Assembly (NCBI RefSeq): GCF_014652095.1
Contig: NZ_BMYD01000002.1
Location: 1-64,000 of the forward strand
Direction: 5' to 3'
Length of the DNA stretch: 64,000 nucleotides
From: Cognatilysobacter bugurensis
Lineage (GTDB): Bacteria > Pseudomonadota > Gammaproteobacteria > Xanthomonadales > Xanthomonadaceae
The notes beneath the pieces are model-generated. The model saw nothing but the letters and a program-made list of their open reading frames with translations, did not search any database and was not told where the DNA came from. Below are positions 18,473-26,302 of the stretch, in pieces (the stretch's first letter is position 1; every line of letters begins with the position of its first letter). The position numbers and the translations under genes were made by a program.

Positions 18473-18679
18473 TCAGGCGCCCACGCCGTGCGGCTGGATC
18501 CAGCCGAACTTGATCGCCACGACCACGATCACGATCAGCGCGATCGACAACGCGATGCGGCGCGTCAGCGCATTCACGGTGCGCTTGCTCTGGCCTTTGT
18601 CCACCAGCATGTAATAGAGCCCGGCGCCGAGGTTCCAGACGATGAGAATCAGGAAGGCGACGATCAACAGCGTTTTCAT
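18473..18679 (-). CDS. DUF2909 twin-transmembrane protein
   Basis: A 68-residue membrane protein of unknown function, on the opposite strand to the surrounding oxidase genes. Two hydrophobic helices (about residues 3-24 and 41-61) flank a short basic loop (VDKGQSKRTVNALTRR). GGAG lies nine bases before the ATG at 18679. DUF2909 genes are known next to cox clusters in gammaproteobacteria, which suggests a link with oxidase assembly or turnover; direct evidence is absent here. Its start is only 66 bases from that of SURF1, so the two share a divergent promoter region. Confidence 0.85.
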   Translation of the reverse strand: MKTLLIVAFLILIVWNLGAGLYYMLVDKGQSKRTVNALTRRIALSIALIVIVVVAIKFGWIQPHGVGA

Positions 18680-18745
18680 CCGGGCACTCCGAATCGGCGC
18701 GGCGGCCGTCCTGCCCGCATTATCGCAGCGCCGTGGAGTCGCCGC

Positions 18746-19492
18746 GTGACACGTCGCGGCGCGTTGATCGCCGGCTGGCTGTTCGCGCTCGCGCTGTGCG
18801 CCGGCTTCGCTTCGCTCGGTGCCTGGCAGTTGAGCCGCGCCGACGAAAAACAACTCATGCTCGACCGGGCCGACGCCGTGTTGTCGCGCCGCAAGCCGCA
18901 GGGCTTGACCGCCGCGCAATCGAGCGAGCGCGCGGGCGACTACGACTGGGCGCGCGGCAGCGGACGCTTCATGGCGCAGTCGCCGGTGCTGCTCGACAAC
19001 CAGCAACGCAACGGACGGGTCGGCGTGCGCGTGTACCGCGCGTTCCAGCCCGACGCGGGCGGCGAGCCGCTGCTCGTCGATCTCGGCTGGCTGCCTTGGC
19101 CCGGCGATCGACGCCTGCCTGCGGCCGCGCTCGCCCCGCCGGCGCCGGGCAGCGTCGAGTTGCACGGCTTGCTGGCGCCGCCCCCGTCGCCGGGACTGGC
19201 CCTCGGCGAGGCCGTCGCGGCCCGCGCGGATGCAGGCGGGGCAACGACCGCGTGGCTCGCGACCCGGCTCGATCGCGACGCGCTTGCGCGCGCGCTCGGG
19301 GTGCCCGCGCTGGCGCCGCGTGTGTTGCGACTGGACCCGGCCCTGCGCATCGGGTTCGAGCGTGACCTCGTACTGCTTGCGAACACGCTGCCGCCCACGA
19401 AGCACCGCGGCTACGCGGTCCAATGGTTCGGCCTCGCGCTCGCGACGCTGATCACCGCCCTCGTTCTCACGTTCCGGAGCCTGCGCCGATGA
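18746..19492 (+). CDS. SURF1 family cytochrome oxidase assembly protein
   Basis: Helps insert haem a into subunit I. 248 residues. The GTG at 18746 is selected by GGAG eight bases upstream and by an immediate N-terminal helix (ALIAGWLFALALCAGF). Family features are LGAWQLSRADEK, LLVDLGWLPWPGD and the C-terminal KHRGYAVQWFGLA running into the second transmembrane helix. A periplasmic domain lies between the two helices. The stop overlaps the next start (ATGA). Confidence 0.92.
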   Translation: MTRRGALIAGWLFALALCAGFASLGAWQLSRADEKQLMLDRADAVLSRRKPQGLTAAQSSERAGDYDWARGSGRFMAQSPVLLDNQQRNGRVGVRVYRAFQPDAGGEPLLVDLGWLPWPGDRRLPAAALAPPAPGSVELHGLLAPPPSPGLALGEAVAARADAGGATTAWLATRLDRDALARALGVPALAPRVLRLDPALRIGFERDLVLLANTLPPTKHRGYAVQWFGLALATLITALVLTFRSLRR

Positions 19493-20079
19493 ACGCGCCT
19501 GACCCCTTCGACCCCAAGGTCCGCCGCCGCAACCGCGCGATGCTCGTCGTGATCGCCGCGCTGTTCCTCGGCAGCCTCGTCGTGGCCGGTGCCTTGCGCT
19601 TCAGTGGATGGCGTCCGGCCGGCCTCAAGAACCACGGCGAGTTGCTCGATCCCCCCGGCGATCTGCGCACGCTCAGCCCGGTCCTCGCGGATGGCAAGCG
19701 CTATGCATGGCAGCCGATCGATCGCACTTGGCGTATTGCGGTAGTCGCGCCGCGCGAATGCGGCGATGACTGCATGAAGCTCGCACGCGACGTCGACACC
19801 GTCTGGCAGCTGTTCGGCAAGGACGCCGATCGCGTCCACGTGCTGTGGCTGTGCGCGTCGACACCTTGCGTCTATCCGGAGCGCGCGCCGCGTCCGGCGA
19901 CGCTGCGCCTCGTGCAGCCGTCCGCGGAACTGCGCGGAAACCTCCCGCGTGCCAATGCGGCCGGCGGCTCCCCGGTCTATGTCATCGATCCGAACGGCTT
20001 TGCGATCCTGCGCTACGCTCCCGGCTCCGATCCGGCCGGGCTGCGCGCCGACCTCGCCAAGCTCCTCAAGCTCAAGTGA
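19489..20079 (+). CDS. membrane-anchored Sco-like thioredoxin-fold protein
   Basis: A 196-residue protein with one N-terminal helix (about residues 17-37) and a periplasmic domain. It carries a CxxxC pair, Cys91 and Cys95 (ECGDDC), the spacing used by Sco1/SenC copper chaperones, and a second cysteine pair further on (WLCASTPC). The C-terminus, GSPVYVIDPNGFAILRY, is the end of a thioredoxin fold. Its start overlaps the SURF1 stop and ctaA follows after 10 bases. I infer a role in CuA maturation or cysteine reduction of subunit II. The usual Sco distal histidine is not obvious, so function is uncertain. Confidence 0.75.
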   Translation: MNAPDPFDPKVRRRNRAMLVVIAALFLGSLVVAGALRFSGWRPAGLKNHGELLDPPGDLRTLSPVLADGKRYAWQPIDRTWRIAVVAPRECGDDCMKLARDVDTVWQLFGKDADRVHVLWLCASTPCVYPERAPRPATLRLVQPSAELRGNLPRANAAGGSPVYVIDPNGFAILRYAPGSDPAGLRADLAKLLKLK

Positions 20080-20089
20080 TTCCGACTGC

Positions 20090-21280
20090 ATGAGCACGCC
20101 CGCCGTATCCAAACCACCTGCGTTTCGCACGTTCCGCCGCATCGCGTGGTTCGCCGTCGCGCTGGCGCTGTGCGTGATCGTGTTCGGTGCGTTCGTGCGC
20201 CTGTCGAACGCGGGCCTGAGCTGCCCGGATTGGCCGACCTGCTACGGCCGGGCGGCGTGGCCAACGCATGCCGGTGCCGACGCGGACGACACGCTGACCG
20301 CGATCCGCGCGATCGAACCGCATAAAGCCTGGCGCGAGCAGTTCCATCGCATCATCGCCGGCGGGCTCGGCGTGTTCGTGCTCGCGCTCGCCCTGATCGC
20401 CGCGCGCCGGCGTCGACACGGGATCGCCCAGGTGGTCGCGGCCGCAGCGCTCGTCGCGGTGTCGATCCCGCTCTACATGCGGGCCGAGTACGTGCTCGCG
20501 TCGGTGCTCGCCGGCGCTGGCGAAGCGATCCTGTTGTTCGCGGCAGCACGCTGGAACAACGTCGGGCTTTCGCGCGTGTCCGCACTCACGCTCGCGGTGA
20601 TCATCTTCCAGGCGCTGCTCGGCATGTGGACGGTGACCTGGCTGCTCAAGCCGGTTGTCGTGATGGCGCATCTGCTCGGCGGTCTGACCACGTTTGCGCT
20701 GCTCGTGTGGATCGCATGGCGCGCGACCGACCGTCCGATCCGCCTTGCCGACGCGAAGCGGCTGCGCTGGATGGTCGCGGCAGCGCTGGCCGTGCTCGGT
20801 GTGCAGATCGCGCTCGGCGGCTGGACCAGCGCGAACTACGCGGCGCTGTCGTGCGGGGCGGGCGGCTGGTTAACCGACGACATGCACACGTTCGATTTCC
20901 CGCGCTGCGTGGGTCAGTGGTGGCCGCCGGCGGATTACCGCGAGGGCTTCGTGCTCTGGCGCGGCATCGGCGTTGATTACGAAGGCGGCGTGCTCGACGG
21001 CGCGGCCCGCATCGCGATCCAGATGGCGCACCGGCTGTGGGCGATCGTCGCGTTCGTCGCATTGCTCGCGCTCGCCTTGCGGCTCGTGCGCACGCCGGGC
21101 ATGCGCGGCTGGGCGACGCTGCTCGCGCTGCTCACGTTCGCGCAGGTCACGCTCGGCATCGCGAACGTGAAGCTCTCGCTGCCGCTGTCGGTGGCCGTGC
21201 TGCACAACGCCGGCGCGGTGCTGCTGCTGTTCGTGCTCGTCACCCTTCTCGCGCGCCTGCGCGCGCCGGAACACGGATGA
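20090..21280 (+). CDS. ctaA: haem A synthase CtaA/Cox15
   Basis: Oxidises the C8 methyl group of haem O to give haem A. 396 residues with eight predicted helices. Key histidines are in [18 protein letters not shown] and [11 protein letters not shown], at the ends of helices as expected for the two haem sites. The family signature [16 protein letters not shown] is near the N-terminus. The start at 20090 follows the upstream stop by 10 bases; its ribosome site is weak, consistent with coupled translation. It overlaps ctaB by four bases. Confidence 0.96.
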   Translation: MSTPAVSKPPAFRTFRRIAWFAVALALCVIVFGAFVRLSNAGLSCPDWPTCYGRAAWPTHAGADADDTLTAIRAIEPHKAWREQFHRIIAGGLGVFVLALALIAARRRRHGIAQVVAAAALVAVSIPLYMRAEYVLASVLAGAGEAILLFAAARWNNVGLSRVSALTLAVIIFQALLGMWTVTWLLKPVVVMAHLLGGLTTFALLVWIAWRATDRPIRLADAKRLRWMVAAALAVLGVQIALGGWTSANYAALSCGAGGWLTDDMHTFDFPRCVGQWWPPADYREGFVLWRGIGVDYEGGVLDGAARIAIQMAHRLWAIVAFVALLALALRLVRTPGMRGWATLLALLTFAQVTLGIANVKLSLPLSVAVLHNAGAVLLLFVLVTLLARLRAPEHG

Positions 21281-22197
21281 GCGCGTCGCTCCGCCAGTAC
21301 TGGGACCTCACCAAGCCGCGCGTCGTCGCGCTGATCGTGTTCACCGCGATCGTCGGCATGTTCCTCGCGGTGCCAGGGCTGCCGCCGCTCAAGGAGTCGG
21401 TGCTCGGCTTTCTCGGCATCTGGCTCGCGGCCTCGAGCGCGGCGGCGATCAACCAGCTGCTCGATGCGCGTATCGACGCGAAGATGGCGCGCACCTCATG
21501 GCGACCAATCGTCGCAGGCCAGGTGTCGCCGCGGCAGGCGCTCGTGTTCGCGCTCGCGCTTGGCGCAGCGTCAATGCTGATCCTCGTGCTGTGGGTCAAC
21601 TGGATCACCGCCGCGCTCACGTTCGCCTCGCTGATCGGCTACGCGGTGATCTACACCGTCTTCCTCAAGCGCGCGACGCCGCAGAACATCGTGATCGGCG
21701 GCATCGCCGGCGCGGCGCCGCCGCTGCTCGGCTGGGCCGCGGTCACCGGGATGCGCAACGAATGGGACTGGGCGCACGCGCTGCTGCTCGTGCTCATCAT
21801 CTTCGTGTGGACGCCGCCGCATTTCTGGGCGCTCGCGATCTTCCGCCGCGAGGACTACGCGCGCGCGCTCGTGCCGATGCTGCCGGTCACGCACGGTGTG
21901 CATTACACGCGCTGGCAGATCCTGTTCTACACGGTGCTGCTCGTCGTCGTGACCGTGTTGCCCTGGGTGACGGGCATGAGCGGGCTGTTCTATCTCGGCG
22001 GCGCGCTCGTGCTCGGCGCGGTGTTTCTCGGCTACGCCTGGAAGCTGATGGATCCGCCCGATGAACTGTACGCGATGAAGGTCTTCAACTATTCGATCGT
22101 GTACCTGATGGCGCTGTTCGCGTTCCTGCTGCTCGACCACTGGCTGATGCCGTGGCTTGCGCCGGCCGCGCCCTTCGAGCTGCAACCGCTGGCTTGA
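21277..22197 (+). CDS. ctaB: protohaem IX farnesyltransferase (haem O synthase)
   Basis: UbiA-family prenyltransferase that adds a farnesyl group to haem B, making haem O for CtaA. 306 residues, polytopic. The first aspartate-rich motif is [12 protein letters not shown] and the second conserved region is [17 protein letters not shown] near the start is typical. The ATG at 21277 overlaps the ctaA stop, so haem O and haem A synthases are made together. It ends the oxidase biogenesis run. Confidence 0.97.
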   Translation: MSASLRQYWDLTKPRVVALIVFTAIVGMFLAVPGLPPLKESVLGFLGIWLAASSAAAINQLLDARIDAKMARTSWRPIVAGQVSPRQALVFALALGAASMLILVLWVNWITAALTFASLIGYAVIYTVFLKRATPQNIVIGGIAGAAPPLLGWAAVTGMRNEWDWAHALLLVLIIFVWTPPHFWALAIFRREDYARALVPMLPVTHGVHYTRWQILFYTVLLVVVTVLPWVTGMSGLFYLGGALVLGAVFLGYAWKLMDPPDELYAMKVFNYSIVYLMALFAFLLLDHWLMPWLAPAAPFELQPLA

Positions 22198-22251
22198 AGC
22201 GCGGCCTTTGCAGCCCAACGTCGGTGGCAGACCACGGACGGGGCGAGAGCG

Positions 22252-23121
22252 ATGGGACGCAAACGAATCTGGCAGCGCTGGCTGCTCGCCGCGATCATCG
22301 CGGTGTCAGGCGGGGTGTCCGCCCAGCCGACTGCAGCCACGGATTCCGGCATTCGCGATGCTGCACAGGCGATCCATGCGCACGCCGGCGCACGTCGGTT
22401 GATCCTGCTTGGCGAACTGCACGGCACGCGCGAGATCCCCGAACTCGTGCGCGTGCTCGCGACCCGGTATGCCGATGAAGGGCCGGTGCTGCTCGCGCTG
22501 GAGATGCCGCATCGCGAGCAGGCATCGCTCGACGCCTATCTCGAATCGAACGGCGATGCCGACGCGCGCGCCGCGCTGCGCGCACGCGCGTTCTGGCAAC
22601 GCGCCGACACGGACCACGACGGGCGACGCAGCGAGGAGATGCTCGATCTGATCGACGCGATGCGCGCACTGCGCGGGCAGGGCCGCGATGTTGCACTGCT
22701 TGCGTACGACATGGCCGCCGAGGCGCCGCGCACCGATCCCAACGCGCGTGACCGCTTCATGGCCGAGGTCGCGCGTGCGGCGCACGACGCGCTGCCACAC
22801 GGCCGGTTGCTCGTGCTCGGCGGCAACGTGCACGCCATGCTTGAGCGGCCCGGATACGCGCCGCCGCAGATGCCGGTGCCCATGGGCGCACACCTGCGCG
22901 ACCTGCAGCCGGTGTCCGTGCGCATCGGTGCAACTGCCGGTGAGTTCTGGGCCTGCCGGCGCCCGCGCCCCTGCGCCGCGCTCGCCGTCGACGGCGAGCC
23001 CGGTCGCACTGGGCCTCAACCGATGCCGTACACGTTCGGTGTGATGCTCGAACGCATGTCGGTTGCGCGGCTCATCGGTCGGGGCCGTGATGCACCGGCG
23101 GGACAGGTCGTCGGCCCATAA
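22252..23121 (+). CDS. ChaN/TIKI-like haem-binding or protease-fold exported protein
   Basis: A 289-residue exported protein of the ChaN/TIKI superfamily. A signal peptide (cut near SAQ) precedes the domain. The conserved triplet of motifs is present: LLGELHGTREIPE (Glu and His), LALEMPHREQ, and LLVLGGNVHA. These are the residues that line the metal or haem site in family structures. Family members bind haem dimers (ChaN) or act as metalloproteases (TIKI); which applies is unclear. Placed 54 bases after ctaB, it may be read through from the haem A genes, an interesting but unproven link. Confidence 0.75.
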   Translation: MGRKRIWQRWLLAAIIAVSGGVSAQPTAATDSGIRDAAQAIHAHAGARRLILLGELHGTREIPELVRVLATRYADEGPVLLALEMPHREQASLDAYLESNGDADARAALRARAFWQRADTDHDGRRSEEMLDLIDAMRALRGQGRDVALLAYDMAAEAPRTDPNARDRFMAEVARAAHDALPHGRLLVLGGNVHAMLERPGYAPPQMPVPMGAHLRDLQPVSVRIGATAGEFWACRRPRPCAALAVDGEPGRTGPQPMPYTFGVMLERMSVARLIGRGRDAPAGQVVGP

Positions 23122-23341
23122 CGCGGTCAGCGTCCACGCAGGCCCATATGCTCGCTTCGGCGTCGATTCGCCTGCATCACGCACGTGCGCGACCGGACGA
23201 CCCGCGCCTCCGCGGCAGACAAGGGTGCGACAGGGCGGCCGTCCCGCGTCGACCCGGTGCCCGGACCCAGCCGGCAAGCCGTGCATCGCGGCTTGCCGGT
23301 GCGCGTGCGTATGCTGGCCGCGTCCTGTCCGGAGTGTTGCC

Positions 23342-24649
23342 ATGCACCGCCTTGCTCCTGCCGCGCTGTCGCTGCTGCTCGCGTCGTCCATTGCCCACGC
23401 TCAACCGGCCGGCCCGGGCCCCGTGCCGGGCAGCGACGAGGTCGTGATCACCGCCGCGCGCATGCTCGACGTGCGCAGCGGCCGCTACGTCGACAGCCCG
23501 CAGCTGCTCGTGCGCGACGGGCGCATCGTCGAGGTGGGCCGGGCCGGCGATGCCGTGCCGGCCAACGCCGAGCGCGTCGAACTGCCGGGCCTCACGCTGT
23601 TGCCGGGCCTGATCGACATGCACGTGCATCTCGACAGCGACCCGAGCTACGGCGGCTACACCGGCCTGCAGTTCAACGACCGCTTCTGGTCGATGCTCGC
23701 GGTGCCGAACGCGCACAAGACGCTGCTCGCCGGCTTCACCACCGTGCGCAACGTCGGCGCGGATGCGTGGAACGACGTCGGCCTGCGGCAGGCGATCGAC
23801 GCGGGCAAGGTGGTCGGCCCGCGCATCGTCACCGCCGGGCATTCGTTCGGTGCGACGGGCGGGCACTGCGATTCGACGTACTTCCCGCCCTCGATGGACG
23901 AAAAGAGCGCGTTCAATGCCGACAGCGCCGACGAGGCGCGTCGCGCGGTGCGCACGCTGCGCAAGTACGGCGCGCAGGTGATCAAGATCTGTGCGACGGG
24001 CGGCGTGTTCTCGCGCAACACCGAGCCAGGCCAGCAGCAGCTGAGCTATGAGGAGATGAAGTCGATCGCCGACGACGCGCACATGATGGGCCTGAAGGTC
24101 GCTGCGCATGCGCACGGCGCGGCCGGCATCAAGGATGCGATCCGCGCGGGCGTCGACACCATCGAGCACGCGAGCCTCATCGACGACGAGGGCATCGCGC
24201 TCGCGAAGAAGCACGGCGCGTGGCTGTCGATGGACATCTACAACACCGAGTACACGCAGCGCGAAGGCAAGAAGAACGGCGTGCTCGAGGACAACCTGCG
24301 CAAGGACCGCGAGATCGCCGAGGTGCAGCGCCAGGGCTTCAAACGTGCGCACGCGGCCGGGGCGAAGATGGTCTACGGCACCGACGCAGGCGTGCATCCG
24401 CACGGCGACAACGGCCAGCAGTTCGAGGTGATGGTCCGCTACGGGATGACGCCGCTGCAGGCGATTCAGAGCGCGACCGTGAACGCTGCGCAGGCGCTCG
24501 CGCGTGACGACGTGGGCGTGATCGAGCCGGGCCGCTATGCGGATCTGGTGGCCGTTGCCGGCGATCCGACGCAGGACGTGCAGCTGCTCGAGGCGATCCT
24601 GGTCGTGATCAAGGGCGGCGAGGTGATCAAGCGCGAGGCCGCGCGCTGA
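23342..24649 (+). CDS. secreted amidohydrolase, prolidase/imidazolonepropionase-like
   Basis: A metal-dependent hydrolase of 435 residues with a signal peptide ending AHAQ. GGAGT precedes the ATG at 23342. The TIM-barrel ligands are all visible: His94 and His96 (DMHVHLD), the probable carboxylated lysine Lys215 (VIKICATGG), AAHAHG, IEHASLI, and the aspartate in YGTDAGVHPHG. This pattern fits the Xaa-Pro/Xaa-Arg dipeptidase branch, so a periplasmic peptide substrate is likely. The C-terminus rebuilds the small beta-sandwich (IEPGRYADLVAV). It stands 220 bases after the ChaN-like gene. Confidence 0.88.
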   Translation: MHRLAPAALSLLLASSIAHAQPAGPGPVPGSDEVVITAARMLDVRSGRYVDSPQLLVRDGRIVEVGRAGDAVPANAERVELPGLTLLPGLIDMHVHLDSDPSYGGYTGLQFNDRFWSMLAVPNAHKTLLAGFTTVRNVGADAWNDVGLRQAIDAGKVVGPRIVTAGHSFGATGGHCDSTYFPPSMDEKSAFNADSADEARRAVRTLRKYGAQVIKICATGGVFSRNTEPGQQQLSYEEMKSIADDAHMMGLKVAAHAHGAAGIKDAIRAGVDTIEHASLIDDEGIALAKKHGAWLSMDIYNTEYTQREGKKNGVLEDNLRKDREIAEVQRQGFKRAHAAGAKMVYGTDAGVHPHGDNGQQFEVMVRYGMTPLQAIQSATVNAAQALARDDVGVIEPGRYADLVAVAGDPTQDVQLLEAILVVIKGGEVIKREAAR

Positions 24650-24679
24650 AGTTATCGCGCATGGCGTGCTGACCGCCTC

Positions 24680-24711
24680 AAACGCAAACGGCCCCGCCGG
24701 GGCGGGGCCGT
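24680..24711 (-). terminator. intrinsic terminator of the small Cys-rich peptide gene
   Basis: On the minus strand a 10-bp perfect stem ACGGCCCCGC with a 4-base loop is followed by TTGCGTTTG. It starts 22 bases beyond the stop of the 31-codon gene. The T-rich side is on the minus strand only, so it was made for that gene, not for the amidohydrolase that converges on it. Confidence 0.8.
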
Positions 24712-24733
24712 CAGGGCCGATCAACGGCTCGGA

Positions 24734-24829
24734 TCAGCAGCAGCCGAGCGGGCAGCCGGTGGTGGCGGCATACGCGGCAAACGCGGTGGCAAACAACGTG
24801 GCACCAACGAGGAGCTTCTTGAGGTTCAT
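24734..24829 (-). CDS. 31-residue exported Cys-rich peptide
   Basis: A tiny gene with all parts of a real one. The ATG at 24829 opens a signal-peptide-like sequence: two lysines (MNLKK), a hydrophobic core (LLVGATLFATAFAAYA) and a small-residue cut site. If cut after AYA, the mature product would be about ten residues ending GCPLGCC, with three cysteines. The last codon is followed by TGA and, 22 bases later, its own intrinsic terminator. The Shine-Dalgarno match is weak (AAGG 11 bases upstream). I do not recognise the family. It could be an entericidin-like lipopeptide, a metal-binding peptide or a precursor of a modified peptide; the sequence does not decide. Confidence 0.65.
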   Translation of the reverse strand: MNLKKLLVGATLFATAFAAYAATTGCPLGCC

Positions 24830-25321
24830 GGCGGAGGCCTTGAGGTGCGTCGTGGATACGACCGGTCCACTCTCGCGTGGCGTGCCCGCCTGATCAAGCG
24901 CTCGTGCCCGCATCGGGGCGTCAGTTCAGCGGGCGGTACAACGGTCGGCCCCGACGCTCAGCGCGATGCGAGGCGCATTGGCACCACGCACGCCGCGTCG
25001 ATACAGACCGCTCGCGGCCGCACCAGCTTGCCCGTGCACCGCCACCCGGCACCCGCGCGCCGCTGTGAAAGGCCGCGATTTACTCGGCTCGATCGACCCA
25101 CGGCGGTGGCCCACCGCGGGTCGCATTGGCTCGACCAATGGTGCGGTCCACCGCGTCGCCCGCCGTCATCGAACGCAAACCGGAGCCGTGGCAGCGTGTG
25201 ATCGACCACCGCGTCGTCCGCCGGCGCAGGCCCCGCCCGGTGATGCAAGCCCGGGGTGAGCCGAGGACGGGCGCGGCACCACGGGGCCTCAGCGGGGGCG
25301 CAGCGAGCGTGATGGGACAGC
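24830..25321. other. 492-base intergenic region
   Basis: I see no gene here. It separates the divergent Cys-rich peptide and PhyH-like genes and must hold both promoters. No clear -35/-10 pair, operator palindrome, repeat or tRNA stands out. Open frames inside are Arg-rich and lack starts with ribosome sites. Confidence 0.5.
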
Positions 25322-26158
25322 ATGAGCACGAGCATTGAGCAGGGCACGGGGTACGACGTCGCCGCGATCATGGGCGGCCTCTACGGCGACGGCATCATCG
25401 GCCTCAAGGGCGCGTTCGAGCGGGAATGGGTCGAGCAGGTCGGCGAAGACATCGAGGCGCTGTTTCAGGACGCACTGCAGCGCCCCGGCGGCGCGCTCGG
25501 TCGCGGTCCGAACCGCTTCTACGTCGAGATCCATCCCGAACGCCTGCGCGGTTTCGTCGATCTGGTGACGCATCCGTGGGTGGTCGCCGTCTGCGAGGCG
25601 ACGCTCGGACCGGACTACCGCATCGTCGAAATCGGCTTCGACATCCCGGGGCCCGGAGCGATGAACCAGCCGTGGCATCGGGATTTTCCGGCGCCCGACG
25701 AGACCCTGGCCGGGCGGCGTCTGAACTCGCTCGCGTTCAACCTCACCACGGTCGACGTGTCCGACGACATGGGGCCGTTCGAGATCGCACTCGGCACGCA
25801 GTGGGATGCGGGCGAGGACTTCGCGCACGGCATGTTCCCGCCGGCGGAGTATTCCAGTCGCTACGTCGAACGCGCCGTGCGGCGCACGCCGCGGATGGGC
25901 GACATTTCCGCGCGCTCCGCGCTGACGATCCACCGCGGCACCGCGAACCGTTCGGATCGATCACGGCCGACGCTCGTGCTCGGCGTCGACGCGCCGTGCG
26001 CGCGCAACGCCGAACGCCATGACCTGCAGGTGTCGAGGGCGTATGCCGAGACGCTGCCGGACTCGGTGAAGCGGCACATGACGTACCGGCTCGTCGATGA
26101 GCTCGAGCCGATCGTGCAGCAGCACACGATCGAAGGCTTGGTCATGGGCGTGATGTAG
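25322..26158 (+). CDS. phytanoyl-CoA dioxygenase (PhyH) family protein
   Basis: A predicted Fe(II)/2-oxoglutarate-dependent hydroxylase of 278 residues. The iron facial triad is present: His119 and Asp121 in PWHRDF and distal His204 in TIHRGTANRS, with arginines just after that could bind the 2-oxoglutarate carboxylate. GGGAC lies a few bases before the ATG. There is no signal peptide, so it acts in the cytoplasm. Substrates in this family range from phytanoyl-CoA to ectoine and halogenated natural products, and nothing nearby narrows this down. It is a single-gene unit that converges on dnaG. Confidence 0.82.
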   Translation: MSTSIEQGTGYDVAAIMGGLYGDGIIGLKGAFEREWVEQVGEDIEALFQDALQRPGGALGRGPNRFYVEIHPERLRGFVDLVTHPWVVAVCEATLGPDYRIVEIGFDIPGPGAMNQPWHRDFPAPDETLAGRRLNSLAFNLTTVDVSDDMGPFEIALGTQWDAGEDFAHGMFPPAEYSSRYVERAVRRTPRMGDISARSALTIHRGTANRSDRSRPTLVLGVDAPCARNAERHDLQVSRAYAETLPDSVKRHMTYRLVDELEPIVQQHTIEGLVMGVM

Positions 26159-26302
26159 CCCTGTCGCACGCGTGGGCCGCGAATCATGCGGTCGCGACGT
26201 GCTGCGCCAAGCGCGCGGCCGATTTAGGCCAGCCGCTGGCCGCGCGTAGAAGCCAAGCGCGCGATTGAGCAAAGGTTACCCAAGCACCCGCGCTGACGCG
26301 GA

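Noticed and set aside
26208-26265. Two copies of GCCAAGCGCGCG near the dnaG 3' end
   Set aside because: Only two copies of a simple GC-rich 12-mer with no symmetry; likely chance in this composition.
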